Assembly: GCF_036588685.1 (NCBI RefSeq)
Contig: NC_086384.1
Coordinates: forward strand, 52,851,445 to 52,915,444
Direction: 5' to 3'
Length of the DNA stretch: 64,000 nucleotides
Source: Mytilus trossulus
Taxonomy: Eukaryota > Mollusca > Bivalvia > Mytilida > Mytilidae
In this document: positions 12,486 through 25,165 of the stretch, in pieces
Layout of the letters: every line of letters begins with the position of its first letter
How positions within the stretch are numbered: position 1 is the stretch's first letter
The notes under the pieces: model-generated
The model's database searches: none
Seen by the model: only the letters and a program-made list of their open reading frames with translations
What the model was told of the DNA's origin: nothing
Translations under genes and position numbers: made by a program

Positions 12486-12850
12486 GCTAGGAATGATTTT
12501 TTTTTATTTGCGCCAGACACTCGCATTGTCTTCAAAGACTCATCAGTAACACTCGATGAAAAAAAGTTAAAAATGCCAGATAAAGTATGAAAATGAAGAC
12601 CATTTAGGACCAAAAGCTCCTGAAAGTTTTGCAAAATACTTTGAAAGTAAACTATTGAGTTAGAAAAGCCTAAGTAGTACAATAATTGAAAAAAAATTTA
12701 ACAGTTCATTCAGAATTATGACCATTCATGAATTAATGATAATCCATGTAACACAGAAGGGCTGGCTATTATTGCTACCCTCGGGAATAAAAAACTCTAC
12801 CAGCAGTGACATCGACCCAGGGTTGTGAAAAATTTCATCATAGATAATTA
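12486..12850 (-). repeat. SINE-like repeat family R2 and tail
   Basis: Minus-strand copy (GCCAGACACTCGCATTG, AAGACTCATCAGTAACACTC), followed by a related CCTCGGG...CATCGACCCAG segment. The open frame inside is not a gene. Confidence 0.65.
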
Positions 12851-13480
12851 CAGTATAGAAATTTTCGCTAGACGCGCGATGTCATTGTATTTTTTGTTTT
12901 TATAAAATCAGTTAAATTTTACAGTTTACTTGGCTTTGAATGTAAGATTGAATTGTTGAAGTTGATTAAAATATTAAAGATAATACGAAATACCAAAATT
13001 CGAAATATTGTTCCCACAAGATCGTGATTGAATAGTTATCGCTTTCTAAAAACGTGTAGGTCTTAGAATGCAGGAAACTTGTATTAGTTTCAGGTAAGTT
13101 TCACATCATTACTTCAATACGAATGTTCAGCATTTGTTGTATAAGAATAAAACAAAAGATTTCAGTATGTTTATCAATCTGTAATTTCCTGATTTTGATA
13201 AAAAGAAAAAATCATCCATCGAAACAAATATGCTTTGAATCACGAAATCAGAGCAACTTGATGATGTAAATTTCTGAGATTTCTTTAAATGAAACAGAGT
13301 GAATTTTCACAAAGTCAGATGTATCCCTCCTAAAGACAAAATACTACGGTATTCATACCTTAAAAAAAAGCAGCATCAGCTGTTTCAATTTGTCTTTTGA
13401 TTTGGAATGGGAGTTATTGTGTACATGGTAGAAATATCAGATTATTTAATATTTTTCAAGATTAAAGAGACATAATATTA

Positions 13481-14050
13481 GTTACATAGTGTGTTAGTGA
13501 CCTAATACGGTATATATGGGGTCAGTTAATAGATATAGGAAGATGTGGTGTGAGTGCCAATGAGACAACTCTCCATCCAAATAACAATTAAAAAATTAAA
13601 CCATTATAGGTTAAAGTACGGCCTTCAACACGGAGCCTTGGCTCACACCGAACAACAAGCTATAAAGGGCCCCAAAATTACTAGTGTAAAACCATTCAAA
13701 CGGGAAAACCAACGGTCTGATCTATATAAACAAAACGAGAAACGAGAAACACGTATATATTACATAAACAAACGACAACTACTGTACATCAGATTCCTGA
13801 CTTAGGACAGGTGCAAACATTTGCAGCGGGATTAAACGTTTTAATGGGCCCAAACCTTCTCCCTTTTTCTGAAACAATAGCATAACATCACAACATATAA
13901 AAACATACGATAATTATCAATTGGCAGACTTAACTCAATCAAAAAACGTATGATTACAACTCCATATGGGGTGAGAGCGAAGCTCGAATCCCCATATGAA
14001 ACTTACTGACCCCATATATACCGTATTACGTTACTAGCACACTATGTAAC
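13481..14050. mobile_element. 570-bp element with about 48-bp terminal inverted repeats
   Basis: Left end GTTACATAGTGTGTTAGTGA and right end, inverted, GTTACATAGTGTGCTAGTAA; both continue into TACGGTATATATGGGGTCAG. A family R1 repeat occupies the inside from about 13528 to 13860. No clear target duplication was seen. Confidence 0.75.
13528..13860 (+). repeat. Interspersed repeat family R1
   Basis: Marker segments GAGTGCCAATGAGACAACTC, GTACGGCCTTCAACACGGAG and AACGGGAAAACCAACGGTCT. Copies recur six more times in the window (see separate entries). Open frames across it are not genes. Confidence 0.8.
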
Positions 14051-14284
14051 GAATTTATCTTACCGACTATCTGAACGTGTGAAATTAAGACTAGTGATTC
14101 TCAAATTGAGTAAGTCTTTAATACTGTTAGCATTAAGAAAATACTTCCATTGATCCTACAAAAACAGATGCCAACAATATCGACTTGTAAGGTTTAAATG
14201 TGTTTTATGAATTTATTTTTATCTTAATCATCAATTTCTTCGTCTGTTGGAACTTTAAAGATTTTTTTCTCAGTACCGTTTTGA

Positions 14285-14425
14285 TTTTATAAAGGGACAT
14301 ACCACCATTACTAACCGTGTATGAAATAAGGCCCACCCCCTTCTTATCTAATATTGAATCTAAAGGAACGTAACTCCACTACTAACCGTGTATGAGATAA
14401 GCCCCGCCTCCCTACTAACCTAATA
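14285..14425 (+). repeat. Diverged direct repeat of about 75 bp
   Basis: CTAACCGTGTATGARATAAG occurs twice with similar flanks (CCACYAYTACTAACC, CCTAATAT). A CCGATACC/CCGAAACC microsatellite follows at 14800-14870. Confidence 0.65.
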
Positions 14426-15469
14426 TCAAATATACACGGTTTGCACGCGGACGCTTTTAACCAATCAGATTCCTGAAAATGTATAGAAGGTAAAAATAAA
14501 GACAGTTCTCTGACGTCTTTACATTAAATACATCCGATGTTAATTGTAAACTGATTGATATTTTTGTCTTAGATGCATGAGTCTGTCATGAGTTGCTATT
14601 GGCTTTTCACTCGTTGTCAGTAACTGTGAGTATTGTTAGGCAGATCTGTAATGCTTTTTTAGCCGACCGCGTGGAACCGTCATAGGTTGTTAAGGTCGTT
14701 AAAAACCTTTCTCATCACCTGTATATTTGTTGGGTGTATTTTTGCTTTGTAATAATATGAAATATGTCCTTTGCAACTGATTTATTTATAGACATGTTCA
14801 CCGTAAGCCGATACCAAAACCGAAACCGATACCGCAACCGATACCGAAACCAAAATTAGTAGTGATTTACATTAATTAGTTCAACCTTTTTAATCAATTA
14901 TACTGTTTAAAATTTGAATTTAAAAAAAAACCAGAGTAGAACTTCAATTCATTAATCCACATGAATCTATCAAACAGCAAGGTACATTCAACTATTATTT
15001 AAATACACCAATGCAAGTAATAAAGTAATTTTAGATGTTGATACAATTTATTTATGATGTACAATAAGCAGATTTTGTCGTAGGGAAATAGCTTCACAAA
15101 GTTCTAGAACATGTGCAATTACGGTTCGGATATATCTATAGAAAAAAAATACTATTTGATAAATGTTTATTCGTCTTATGGAATGTTTTACACAAACTTT
15201 TCTGCTCGAATCTTTTAATCGACAAATTTGCGTTTATCCTCTTCCAAATTTTGGCCGATCACCCTTTATAGGTTCCCATGTTTCAGCTGACGGATACGCT
15301 ACCAATGATCATTAAGCTTGATGAAGAATTTGCCAAAATATCATGGATAGTTTTATGAACAAATAATGAGCAATACGTTTAAAAATATAAAAGGCTACTG
15401 GTCGCTACTGTAAATAATATGTCCAAGCATTACAAATGTGTCAAAGTCAGTTTTTTTCTTGATAACAAT

Positions 15470-15712
15470 TTATTAAAATTAACGGTACCAATTTTCTTGC
15501 ACCAGATGCGTATTTAGACAATACATGTCTCTTCAGTGATGCTTGTGGCCAAAAAATTTGAAATCCAAAGCTTATATAAAAGATAAAGAGCTTTAATCTA
15601 AAAGGTCCTAAAAGTATAGTAAATTCCGTGAAAGGAATCAGAGCTTTGCATGAGGGAGATACATTCCTTAATTTATAGTAATTTCTAATATTTTGTAACA
15701 GCAAATTTTAAC
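15470..15712 (-). repeat. SINE-like repeat, R2-related variant
   Basis: GCACCAGATGCGTATTTAGA, TCTCTTCAGTGATGC and TTTGTAACAGCAAATTTTAA. A second copy is at 23838-24165. Confidence 0.65.
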
Positions 15713-17453
15713 TAGAGGCTCTAAAGAGCCTGTGTCGCTCACCTTGTATATGTGAATTAAACAAAGGAAGCAGACAGTTCATGACAAAATTGTGTTAAGG
15801 TGATTGTGATGTGTTTGTACATCTTACTTTAATGAACATTCTTGCTGCTTACAATTATCTCTATCTATGATGAACTTGTCCGTGTAGTTTCAGTGGAAAA
15901 TGTTAGTAAAAATTTACAAATATTATGAAAATTGTTAAAAATTGATTATAAAGGACAATAACTTCTTAGAGGGTCAATTGACCATTTTGGTCATTTGACT
16001 TATTTTTGAGTCTTAAATTGCTGTACATTATTGCTGTTAACAGTTTATCTCTATCTATAATAGTATTCAAGATAATAACCCAAAACAGCAAAATTTTCTT
16101 TAAAGTTACCAATTTAGGGGCAGCAACCTAACAACGAGTTGTCCGATTCATCTCAAAATTTCAGTGCAGATAGATCTTGATCAGATAAACAATTTTACCC
16201 CTTTGTCATATTTGCTCTAAATGCTTTGGTTTTTGAGTTATAAGCCAAAAACTGCAGTTTACCCCTATGATCTATTTTTAGCCGCAGCGGCCATCTTGGT
16301 AGGTTTGCCCGGTCATAAAACACAATTTTTAAACTAGATAGCCTTATAATGATTCTGGCTATGTTTGGTAAAATTTGGCCCAGTAGTTTCAGAGGAGAAG
16401 ATTTTTGTAAAAGTTAACTAAGATTTACGAAAAATGGTTAACAATTGACTATAAAGGGCAATAACTCCTAAAGGGGTCAACTGACCATGTTGGTCCTGTT
16501 GACTTATTTGTAAATCTTACTTTGCTGAACATTTTTGCTGTTACATTTTATCTGTATCCATAATAATATTCAAGATAATATCCAAAAACAACAAAATTGC
16601 CTTAAAATTACCAATTCAGGGGCAGCAATCCAACAATGGGTTGTCCCATTCATCTTAAAATTTCAGGGCAGATAGATCTTCACTAGATAAACAATTTAAC
16701 CCCTGTCAGATTTGCTCTAAATGCTTTGGTTTTTGCGTAATAACCAAAAACTGCATTTAACCTCCATGTTCTATTTTTAGCCTTGGCGGCCATCTTGGTT
16801 TGATGCTGGGTCACCGGACACATTTTTTAAATTTAATACCCCAAAGATTTTGGATTAATTTGGCCCAGTAGTTTCAGAGGAGAAGATTTTTGTAAAAGAT
16901 CATGGAGATTTACAAAAAATAGTTAAAAATTGACTATAAAAGGCAATAACTCCTAAAGGGATCAACTGACCATTTTGGTCATGTTGCTTCATTTGTAAAT
17001 CTTACTTTGCTGAACCTTATTGCTGTTTACAGTTTATCTCCATTTATAATAATATTCAAAATAATAACCAAAAACAGTAAAATTTCCTTAAAATTACCAA
17101 TTTAGGGGCAGCAACCAAACAATGGGTTGTCTTATTCATCTGCAAATTTCAGGGCAGATAGATCTTTACCTGATAAACGATTTTACCTGTGTCAGATTTG
17201 CTCTAAATGCTTTAAAAAATGCCAAAAACTGCATTTTACCCCTATGTTCTATTTTTAGCAATGGCGGCCATCTTGGTTAGTTGGCCGGGTAAAAAACACA
17301 ACTTTTAAACTAGATACATCAATGATGATTGTGGCCAAGTTTGGTTAAATTTGGCCCAGTAGTTTCAGAGGGGAACGCCGGACGACGGACGACGGACGCC
17401 GGACGTCAAGTGATGAGAAAAGCTCACTTGGCCTTTTAGGCCAGGTGAGCTTA
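15706..17453. repeat. Long composite repeat with three units of about 490 bp
   Basis: The phrase GGCCCAGTAGTTTCAGAG recurs at about 16377, 16862 and 17353, and a diverged form near 15886. The left end carries the hairpin AGGCTCTAAAGAGCCT; the right end carries a GGACGACGGACGCC run and the hairpin of CACTTGGCC with GGCCAGGTG. A truncated copy is at 37632-37905. No coding capacity. Confidence 0.8.
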
Positions 17454-17514
17454 TAACACAAAAAATCCGTATTTTCATGCCAGTACCGAAGTACTGGCTA
17501 CTGGGCTGCTACTT

Positions 17515-17665
17515 TGAATGTAAAGACATAGATTTGATGCATGTCTAATTGATAGATACACGTATATTTGATACATATGTCTTATTACATGTAATGGATA
17601 CACGTAGATTTGATACATGTGCCTCATTAATTGATACACGTATATTTGATTCATATGTCTCATTA
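17515..17665 (+). repeat. Diverged tandem repeat of about 43 bp
   Basis: TGATACACGTATATTTGAT with CATATGTCTCATTAAT recurs about four times. Confidence 0.75.
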
Positions 17666-17939
17666 ATGGAAATACAAAAGTTAATATATCCATATCCTGT
17701 ATTATAAACTTCATTTAGATTTTATGAAAAAAAAACTGATTATCTCCCTGTTAAGAATTGTTGTTTGATTTACATGTAATAAAAGGATACAGCCATCTGT
17801 AAATCCACATTGCGTTTTAAATATTTTTATTTTGCAAAAATTCCCACGAAACAAGTGCAATGGTTAGAGGAACACTTTGTAATATCTCAATAATGAACAA
17901 TACAGTACATATATATATATGCATAGAAACATTTGTGTT

Positions 17940-18069
17940 TTATTGTTTGAACAAACACCCAACACACACTTCAGCACCTCTTAAACACTTGGTATAGTAG
18001 TTCCATCCAGCTACATAATATTGTGGAATATCTGTCAGGAGACCAACTCCAAAAGACAACCATTCACAT
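17940..18069 (-). CDS. Copy 2 exon 4: C-terminal half of PAN/Apple-like module
   Basis: Acceptor TTTGTAG, then CEWLSFGVG, GWNYYTKC and EVCVGCLFKQ with a TAA stop. The stop codon overlaps an AATAAA motif at 17939-17944 that could serve as polyadenylation signal, though normally one further downstream would be used. Confidence 0.8.
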
Positions 18070-18180
18070 CTACAAAGAAAAGACAATGATTTAATAACAA
18101 TTATTTTTTTACTGTATACAAAGGATACTATATATTCGGAAAAAAAAATAAAAAAAATTAATATGTTTGAAATTTTCAAA

Positions 18181-20295
18181 AAGGAATTTCTTCAATATCA
18201 TGAAATATTGATGAAAAAGAAGGCAAATATGGAAAATTTCATAATCTGGTTGCAGCAACAATTAATAAATTAATTCTATTGAATTAGAATTTATAATACA
18301 TCATGTTATCATACTTCTATTCAGTTACATACATGTCAGTATTACTATATATATCTATATATATTGTGCACTAGCAAGTACTAACTTTATCAATGAAATG
18401 TTATATACTAACGATAACGAGGCCTGAATAAGGTATCGGTACTTCATGAATCTCTAACAAATGTAAAAATAAAATAAAATATGATAAAACTTAAAAAAAA
18501 AAAAAAGAGAAAAAAAAGACAGAACATAAGAACCTGTCAAATACAAGGATGTCTTTCAATATTAAAAGCTCTTCATTGGTGTTTTAATCTTTTTAGTATT
18601 TCTCTTAAATATATAGGCAAACGTATGATACAGAATGTTATATTTTCAATTTCAAATAAAAAATATTAAGCGTAAAAGGGTAAATAACATCAATTCATTT
18701 GTGTTTTGATAGAATGGTAGTTGAAATGAAACAAAAACCTGGTCAAAGATCATAATTTTATACGATTAGAAACTCTTTAAAGATATTTAAAACTATCAAC
18801 TTGTTTTAAAATAAATGTGGGTTTTTTTTAAAATGCAAACACCTATTTTGGATTCAAAAAGACTATCATTAATATCTCCAAAATGGAGAAAAAATCGTTA
18901 ATACCAAAAAAGTAATGTTATTGCAAATAATCCACCGAATAAATATAAACAAAATATCAAACTCAAAACTATCAAAAAAACGTGAAGTCTATATATCAAT
19001 CAGAAAAGCAAATGATAAACGCTAGAAGTAAAAAAAAAATACATATAATAATTTTGAAAGTAATACAAATATATATAAACAAAAGTTAGAAGAGTTGATA
19101 AACAACTTTAAACTTTATGCAAAAGCCAAAGGTAAAATTGAGAATGGAATCCTGATTTGTTTCATGTGAGTAAATAAATGATACTGTTAGTTTCTCAAGT
19201 TTCAATTTTTTGGAAAATGTGCGACTATTAAACGTGAGTTTACTGTATTGTTGGTGGAAGTTAGAAAGTTTCAGGCATGACTTATCGAAAGAAGGGTAAA
19301 CACGAATATTTGTATTGTCAAAATGTTTTATTTTAGCGATGGGATTGTTTTTGGATAAGCGGTTTTGAAAATTGAGATGTATAGATACCCTTTGAACGAG
19401 TTTAGTTTTTATTATTTTTTGTCATTTCTAGGCTTCCCATTTGTTCTTTTTATCCGAATTAACAATTGAAAGGAGCAAATACTGACATTCAGAATATGAT
19501 CCAGAACACAGAACTTGAATGAAAGAAACATGATAAAACTGTTCGAATAAAGACGTCAAAGGCAGTTATTAAATGCAATACATTCCTGCAATAGTTTGAG
19601 CTAAAACATAAGTAACAATTTCATTATATTTAAAAGTGTTTAATCAATGCAAATGTGCAAGTCAACAACGGTCACATTGATAGACCAAAAGTTTCTGGAC
19701 ATTTAAGTTATACCTAAACTTTTAAATAAATTTATGTTCTATTCTCTTGTTCATATATCAAAAAAAAATATTTTAATATTGATATTCTGTGTGTACGACT
19801 TGCAAAGAAAATGCTTGTCACGATCATTATTACTGCAACAATTTAATTTTCAATCCTCCATTCGTAGTCTCATTCGTGTTTCTCTGATAAGTCTCGACAG
19901 AACAAGATAGGCAGTTAATAGAATTATTCTGTTTAATAGAATACGAATATCAGTGTATTATATATAGTTTGATTGACGTTGGTTTATCTCACGCAATATC
20001 TTAATTGATCAAAGATCAGTGCAGGATATTTCAGATATAAAGAAACACATTTGTTCTTTCTTAAAATTTGTATTTTTATAAATTTTATAAAAACAGAAGG
20101 TATTACAATAAGTGATTTCTCTGATGATATAATAATAACTTCACGTTTCAGTTTTTAATAAATGCAACCGTTTTTTAACATTTTTTATTGGGTAATATTT
20201 CTTTATCTTACCAACTACAGCAATGGGATATAAAAATTTAAAAAAAAAACACAATACTTGTCTTACCAATTTTTTCTTCTTTTCCTAAGTTTTAC
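18181..20295. other. FAMeT copy 2 intron 3, nothing recognised
   Basis: A-rich stretches only; the lysine-rich frame near 18481 is translated poly-A. Confidence 0.5.
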
Positions 20296-20452
20296 CTGTT
20301 CATTTCTTTGTTAAAATTAATGCCAACACAATCATTGAGTTTAGCACAAACTGCAATACACTGTATTTTACTCATAATACCAGTACCAAGGTTCGCTAAG
20401 TTTGCTTTCGTATGATTAGAATGACAAGTACTAAAATATCCAGTGAAAGCAT
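20296..20452 (-). CDS. Copy 2 exon 3: first half of PAN/Apple-like module
   Basis: 157 nt, phase 1 to 2, acceptor TTGCAG and donor GTAAAA. It encodes FTGYFSTCHSN, KIQCIAVCAK and DCVGINF. Same length and cysteine positions as copy 1 exon 3. Confidence 0.8.
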
Positions 20453-20516
20453 CTGCAACTATACAAACACATTTATAAAATCAGTTTAATTTAACTCGTT
20501 AAATATAGTTCATTTA

Positions 20517-20714
20517 CTGTGGATTCCTTTATTTTCGTGTGAATCAATTTTCGTGGTTTGAGAAAAACTTGCATATTTGTTGAAATGTAATTTCGTTGTT
20601 TTGACAAAGTTTGGATACTTTTCTTTAGAAAATTTGCAATTAGTTGAATATTTAAATTCGTGGTTGCTCAGTACCAAGGACATTGGTATCCAACGAATAT
20701 GAGTGAATCCACAG
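20517..20714. mobile_element. MITE with CTGTGGATTC termini, TA duplication
   Basis: A 198-bp element with termini CTGTGGATTC and GAATCCACAG, flanked by TA on both sides. It contains TCAATTTTCGTGGTTTGAG, shared with 41255-42011. It lies just upstream of copy 2 exon 3, in intron 2. The TA target fits a Tc1/mariner-like mover; no transposase is present. Confidence 0.8.
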
Positions 20715-21404
20715 TACATATCTTATTTGTCAGTACATTACTTAAATTGTATAAAGATATACTAGTCTCTGCTACTTCAATCTGGATCACTTTTTTTTCA
20801 TTAGATACTATAATGTATCCGGCTCGATCTCTCCCGGAATGAACATAAAGCCATATTGTATAAAGTAGACCAATTTTGTGTTATAGAATATGGAGATCAA
20901 CGTATTACAAACATATTGTTTTAGGAAGACACAAATCATACTTTGTAGATACAATTACTGTCATTCAAACTGAAGATTCTTTATGTTTGACGGATGTGTT
21001 TTTGCTCAGTCTTTGGTGTTTTATGCAGTATTTTGTAGACGTTATAAATAAAATGATCTAGTTTGTTTTGGTTTCAGAAAAACAAATATGACAGGTGTGA
21101 TATAAAAATAAGCACTTAGCTACAGGGTCCTCACGTTGTTCATGCACATAATAAATGTCTTGGGTTGATACATTTGAATGTGTCCCTTCCAACCACCGGG
21201 GCACAATGATCAACGTCGTCACTAAAAAGGATTGTATGTCTCTATTACAATCTAGATTCTTATCGATATAAGATTAATTGACGTTTTTAAAGCTTCAGTG
21301 ACTCTGCAAAGCATTTGTTAGTATCAAATTTCCCATTACCTCTCTATAATTTTTTTTTATCAATGTTTCACAAGCATCATTGAAATTGAAAACTTTTTAA
21401 AAGA

Positions 21405-21522
21405 ATACCACCACATGTTGTGTAAAATCATCGAATAAAACTGTACTATCGGCTGTATCTGCTACCACCACTTGTTGTGTAAAATCATCGGATAAAACTG
21501 TACTATCGGCTGTATCTGCTTA
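21405..21522 (+). repeat. Direct duplication of about 61 bp
   Basis: TACCACCACNTGTTGTGTAA through CTATCGGCTGTATCTGCT occurs twice in succession with only a few differences. Confidence 0.85.
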
Positions 21523-22526
21523 AATAGAGTTACGAGTAAGAACAAAGGAATTCACGTACGCTCACCATTTCAAAATGTCTGCACTTTTACAGATTGTGTC
21601 TCATTCAGACTGTGATAATTTTACTAATTGTTGATTCGCATGGCGAGAGATTCATATATAGCTGGAGACGATTACACTTTTGACGCATCAAGTCTCGGTT
21701 TCTGAGTCCATAAGATTCACCTTTGTTATGAATAGGGGCTAACACAATGAGTAGTCTATCTGCTTTCCTCTCTGAATCAACCACAGATTCATGTTGATGG
21801 GTTATTTTGCTCTTTGTGTTTATGCTGCATTTTGTACAATGTTGTCTAGACGCCATCATAATTGTACTATCAGGACGTTTACAAAGGGGTACATTTGCGT
21901 CATTTATATCCTAATATCCATATGTAGTTGATTATTTATGATCCGGTTTTATTCACCATTGTCTACATAAGAAAATGACTGTACCAAGTCAGGAAAACAA
22001 CAGTTGTTTTCCATTCGTTTGATATCTCTAAACTTTTGATTTTGCGTTTGAATAAGATACTTTCCGATTTTATTTTTCTTGCATGTCGTTTTTTTATTAC
22101 TTAATGTTTTTGTTAGTCATTCAACATTGAACATCTTCTCATGCAATTTTTGAGCATTTTTTTGTGTTTATGTTGTTGTATTATTAAGAAGGAAAAATTT
22201 CTATTAATCAATATATTATTGATTTTGTATTACATTATATAATGACGAATACCTTATTTAATATCATTATATTTGATAAGCCATTTGAATTATAATTTTA
22301 CAGTTTATATCGAAGACGTATTATACATACATTGCCTCTATTGAAAAAATATATTTCAAACCTGATTATTATTATTCGTCTTATGACTTACTAGTTCAAA
22401 TAATTATAACGTCTGGAAGGCTATTTTAAATTTTTGCTTTGACGCATTCCTACGATGTTCAGCGTCAAAGAAAAAAAGTAATGATAGCTTTTCAATACGG
22501 AATAAATATTTGAACTAATGACTTAC

Positions 22527-23017
22527 CATCAATCTGTATTCTCCAATCTCCGTCATTATACCTGGTGTAGATCCCAACACTTCTGACTTCAAAGGGGTCA
22601 GGATCAGTCCAACTGCACTCCAAGTTTTGACCAACAATACTCCCAGTACCTAATCTATGTTTCCGTTTTCCCAGCTCGCCCAAAATTGACGATAAGCATT
22701 GCAGTTTAAAATTCCAACATTATCAAATTTAATACTCAGAATGGTAAAACTACTATCAGTACGTCTGATGGCTGACTTTGTATTTGCCCATCCAATCATC
22801 AATATCTCATACCTTAGGCTCGATGCAGCCATGAACTCAGAATTTGTCATGAATACTTTAGCTTGTACGCATGCTTTAACCTCAAAGACCAACGCAGTAG
22901 CTGTTTTGTCCATACCATATTGGGCCAAATCAGTCACGTGATCTGTTACGTCAGCGTCGAAGAAATCGGATGGCCTCGAGTCTAAGGTCTTGATAGAATG
23001 ATACTGAATTTTTACTC
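22527..23017 (-). CDS. Copy 2 exon 2: FAMeT domain, frameshifted
   Basis: Acceptor TTTTTTCAG and donor GTAAG are kept. The upstream part encodes FFDADVTDHVTDLAQYG, FEVKACVQAK and FWASWENGNI. After a 1-bp loss the other frame continues LGTGSIVGQN and CSWTDPDPFEVRSVG up to the donor. Alignment with copy 1 localises the missing base to the short stretch 22653-22660. Confidence 0.85.
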
Positions 23018-23837
23018 CTGAAAAAAGGGTTTATTCATTTAATAAATGTGCTATCTTAATTTTTTTTGGCAGCAGTATACTATCCTTGCCATGGCACTGT
23101 CAGTTTTTCTTCGAGTTTTGAATTTCCTCTTGCCATATTTAGCCTCTTTGAGGAAATTGCCAAGACTGATTTGCGAAAATCAGATAAAAAGTAAAATCCC
23201 CAAAACACTTAACTCAGATTAAATCGAAAAGTACTTACTCACATGGCAAACTCAAATGACAAAACACATAAAAAACCAATGGACAACAAGTATTTAATGT
23301 TTGTAAGGAAGGATAACTTTTACGAGAAACATTGGAAAATTACATGTGGCGGGATAGTTTTGTTGTTGGCTTATGGGTTTTATCAGCTAACTTTGTACCG
23401 TTTCACAAAGTGAACATATAATAATGATATGGACATTAATCTTTAATGGGCGTGGACAAGGTTTTTGTTATCTTTCTTTGCATGTTGTTTTGTTTTGTTT
23501 ATTGAAATGATTATATCAATTCGATCTTTGACCGTATATGTTTTACTATTGGGTACAAAACCAAGATATGGAACGATATCATGCAAAACATGAAAACAAT
23601 TGACAGGACAGGATTTCAGCTTTAAAAGATACAGTACATGCTGTAAACATTCATATGCTCTGCCTACAATATTACAGAGACACTATGTTTTGTGTGTGTG
23701 CATCTATCTTTCCAGAGTCATGTTAATGGTTTTGGATAACAGAAATGTTAGGTGACAGTACTTAAAACTTAGCACACATGTTCATTATGAAGTGATCAGA
23801 CCAGACTGTCTAATAACATACTAGTAAATGGTAAACA

Positions 23838-24165
23838 TATTTCTGCACCAGATGCGCATTTCGATAATCAGTGATCTTCGGGGCCAAAATATTTGAAAGA
23901 CCAAGCTTATTAAAAGGATGAAGAGCTGTCAACCAAAAAAAGACAAAATAATATAGCCAAGGCTGGCAAGGAATCAAAGCTTTGCATGAGGGATAAACAT
24001 TCTTTAATTATTAATATTTCAAAAGTTTTGTAACAGCAAATTTTAATAGCACGAAATCTATATTTTCATGCCAATACCGTAGTACAGGCCACTGGGATGG
24101 TGATACCCTCGGGGACTATCAGTACACCAGCATAGGCATCGACCCAGTGGTAGTAATAACATAAC
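23838..24165 (-). repeat. SINE-like repeat, R2-related variant with tail
   Basis: GCACCAGATGCGCATTTCGA through TTTGTAACAGCAAATTTTAA, followed by a CCTCGGGGACTATC...CATCGACCCAGTGG tail; in intron 1 of FAMeT copy 2. Confidence 0.65.
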
Positions 24166-24794
24166 AGTACCATTTTTGGCACAAGATGCTAATATATCCC
24201 ATGTTCTCCTAACTATTTGTATTGTAGTCCTGTAATATTATGTTGTCCTTTCAATGTTATATTTAACTTGGCCATTAAAGTGCGAGGTTTAGGTGTAATA
24301 CCACCATTGATTTTCCCCTATTAGTCTTTGTTAAATTTGCACTTTTCAAAAAATTGTGCAGAATTTATCTTTGTTTCAAATAAAGAAATACTTGGCATGA
24401 GTAAAGTTTTATTCTGTCCAGTTCTATAGAAAAAGTTTCACATAACATTTCATTGCATATAAGAAAATAACCATCATTGGAAGTTAACCAATCAAATTTC
24501 TCCCCTTATTCTATCTGTGTACAAGGTTTAGTCACCATGTAACCTCAAGATTACAAAATTTTCTATAGAAATCACAAATAAAAAATAATGGTGTTTTGAA
24601 ATACCCAAGACATATGTTTATGACACAGAAATAGTTTTACTGCAATAAAATGTAGGATTAATTACCTACAACGGTCAAATTCAAGGGAATATTTTTTTAG
24701 ACCTACTTTCGTATGCAACCGGATGTGACGTACCATGATTTGGTGGTATTACACCTTAGGCATGCCACAAAACCAGGTTAAACCCACCTTTTTT

Positions 24795-25165
24795 AATCCC
24801 CTTTAAAAATGTCCTGTACCAAGTCAGGAAGATGGCCATTGTTATATTATTGTTCGTTTCTGTGTGTGTTGCATTTTAATGTTGTTTCGTTTGTTTTCTC
24901 TAATTTTTGAGATATTAAGATAAGACGTGGCACGGTACTTGTTTATCCCAAATTCATGTATTTGGTTTAGATGTTAGTTGTGTTATACTCGTGGGATTTT
25001 GTCTGATGCTTGGTCCGTTTCTGTGTGTGTTGCGTTTCGGTGTAGTGTCATTGTTCTCCTCTTATGTTTAATGCGTTTCCCTCGGTTTTAGTTTGTAACC
25101 CCGATTTTGTTTTTTGTCCGTGGATTTATGAGTTTTGAACAGCGGTATACTACTGTTGCCTTTAT
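24795..25165 (-). repeat. Interspersed repeat family R3
   Basis: Inverted, uninterrupted copy with the pairs TTTTGTCTGATGCTTGGTCC and TTTCCCTCGGTTTTAGTTTG. It supplies the empty-site reference for the split copy at 41045-42200. Confidence 0.75.

Noticed and set aside
13975..14000. AAGCTCGAATCCCC resembling a tRNA B box
   Set aside because: No A box at the right distance and no cloverleaf; it lies at the end of an inverted-repeat element.
18481..18669. Lysine-rich 62-codon frame
   Set aside because: Begins in a poly-A tract inside an intron of FAMeT copy 2; no motif.
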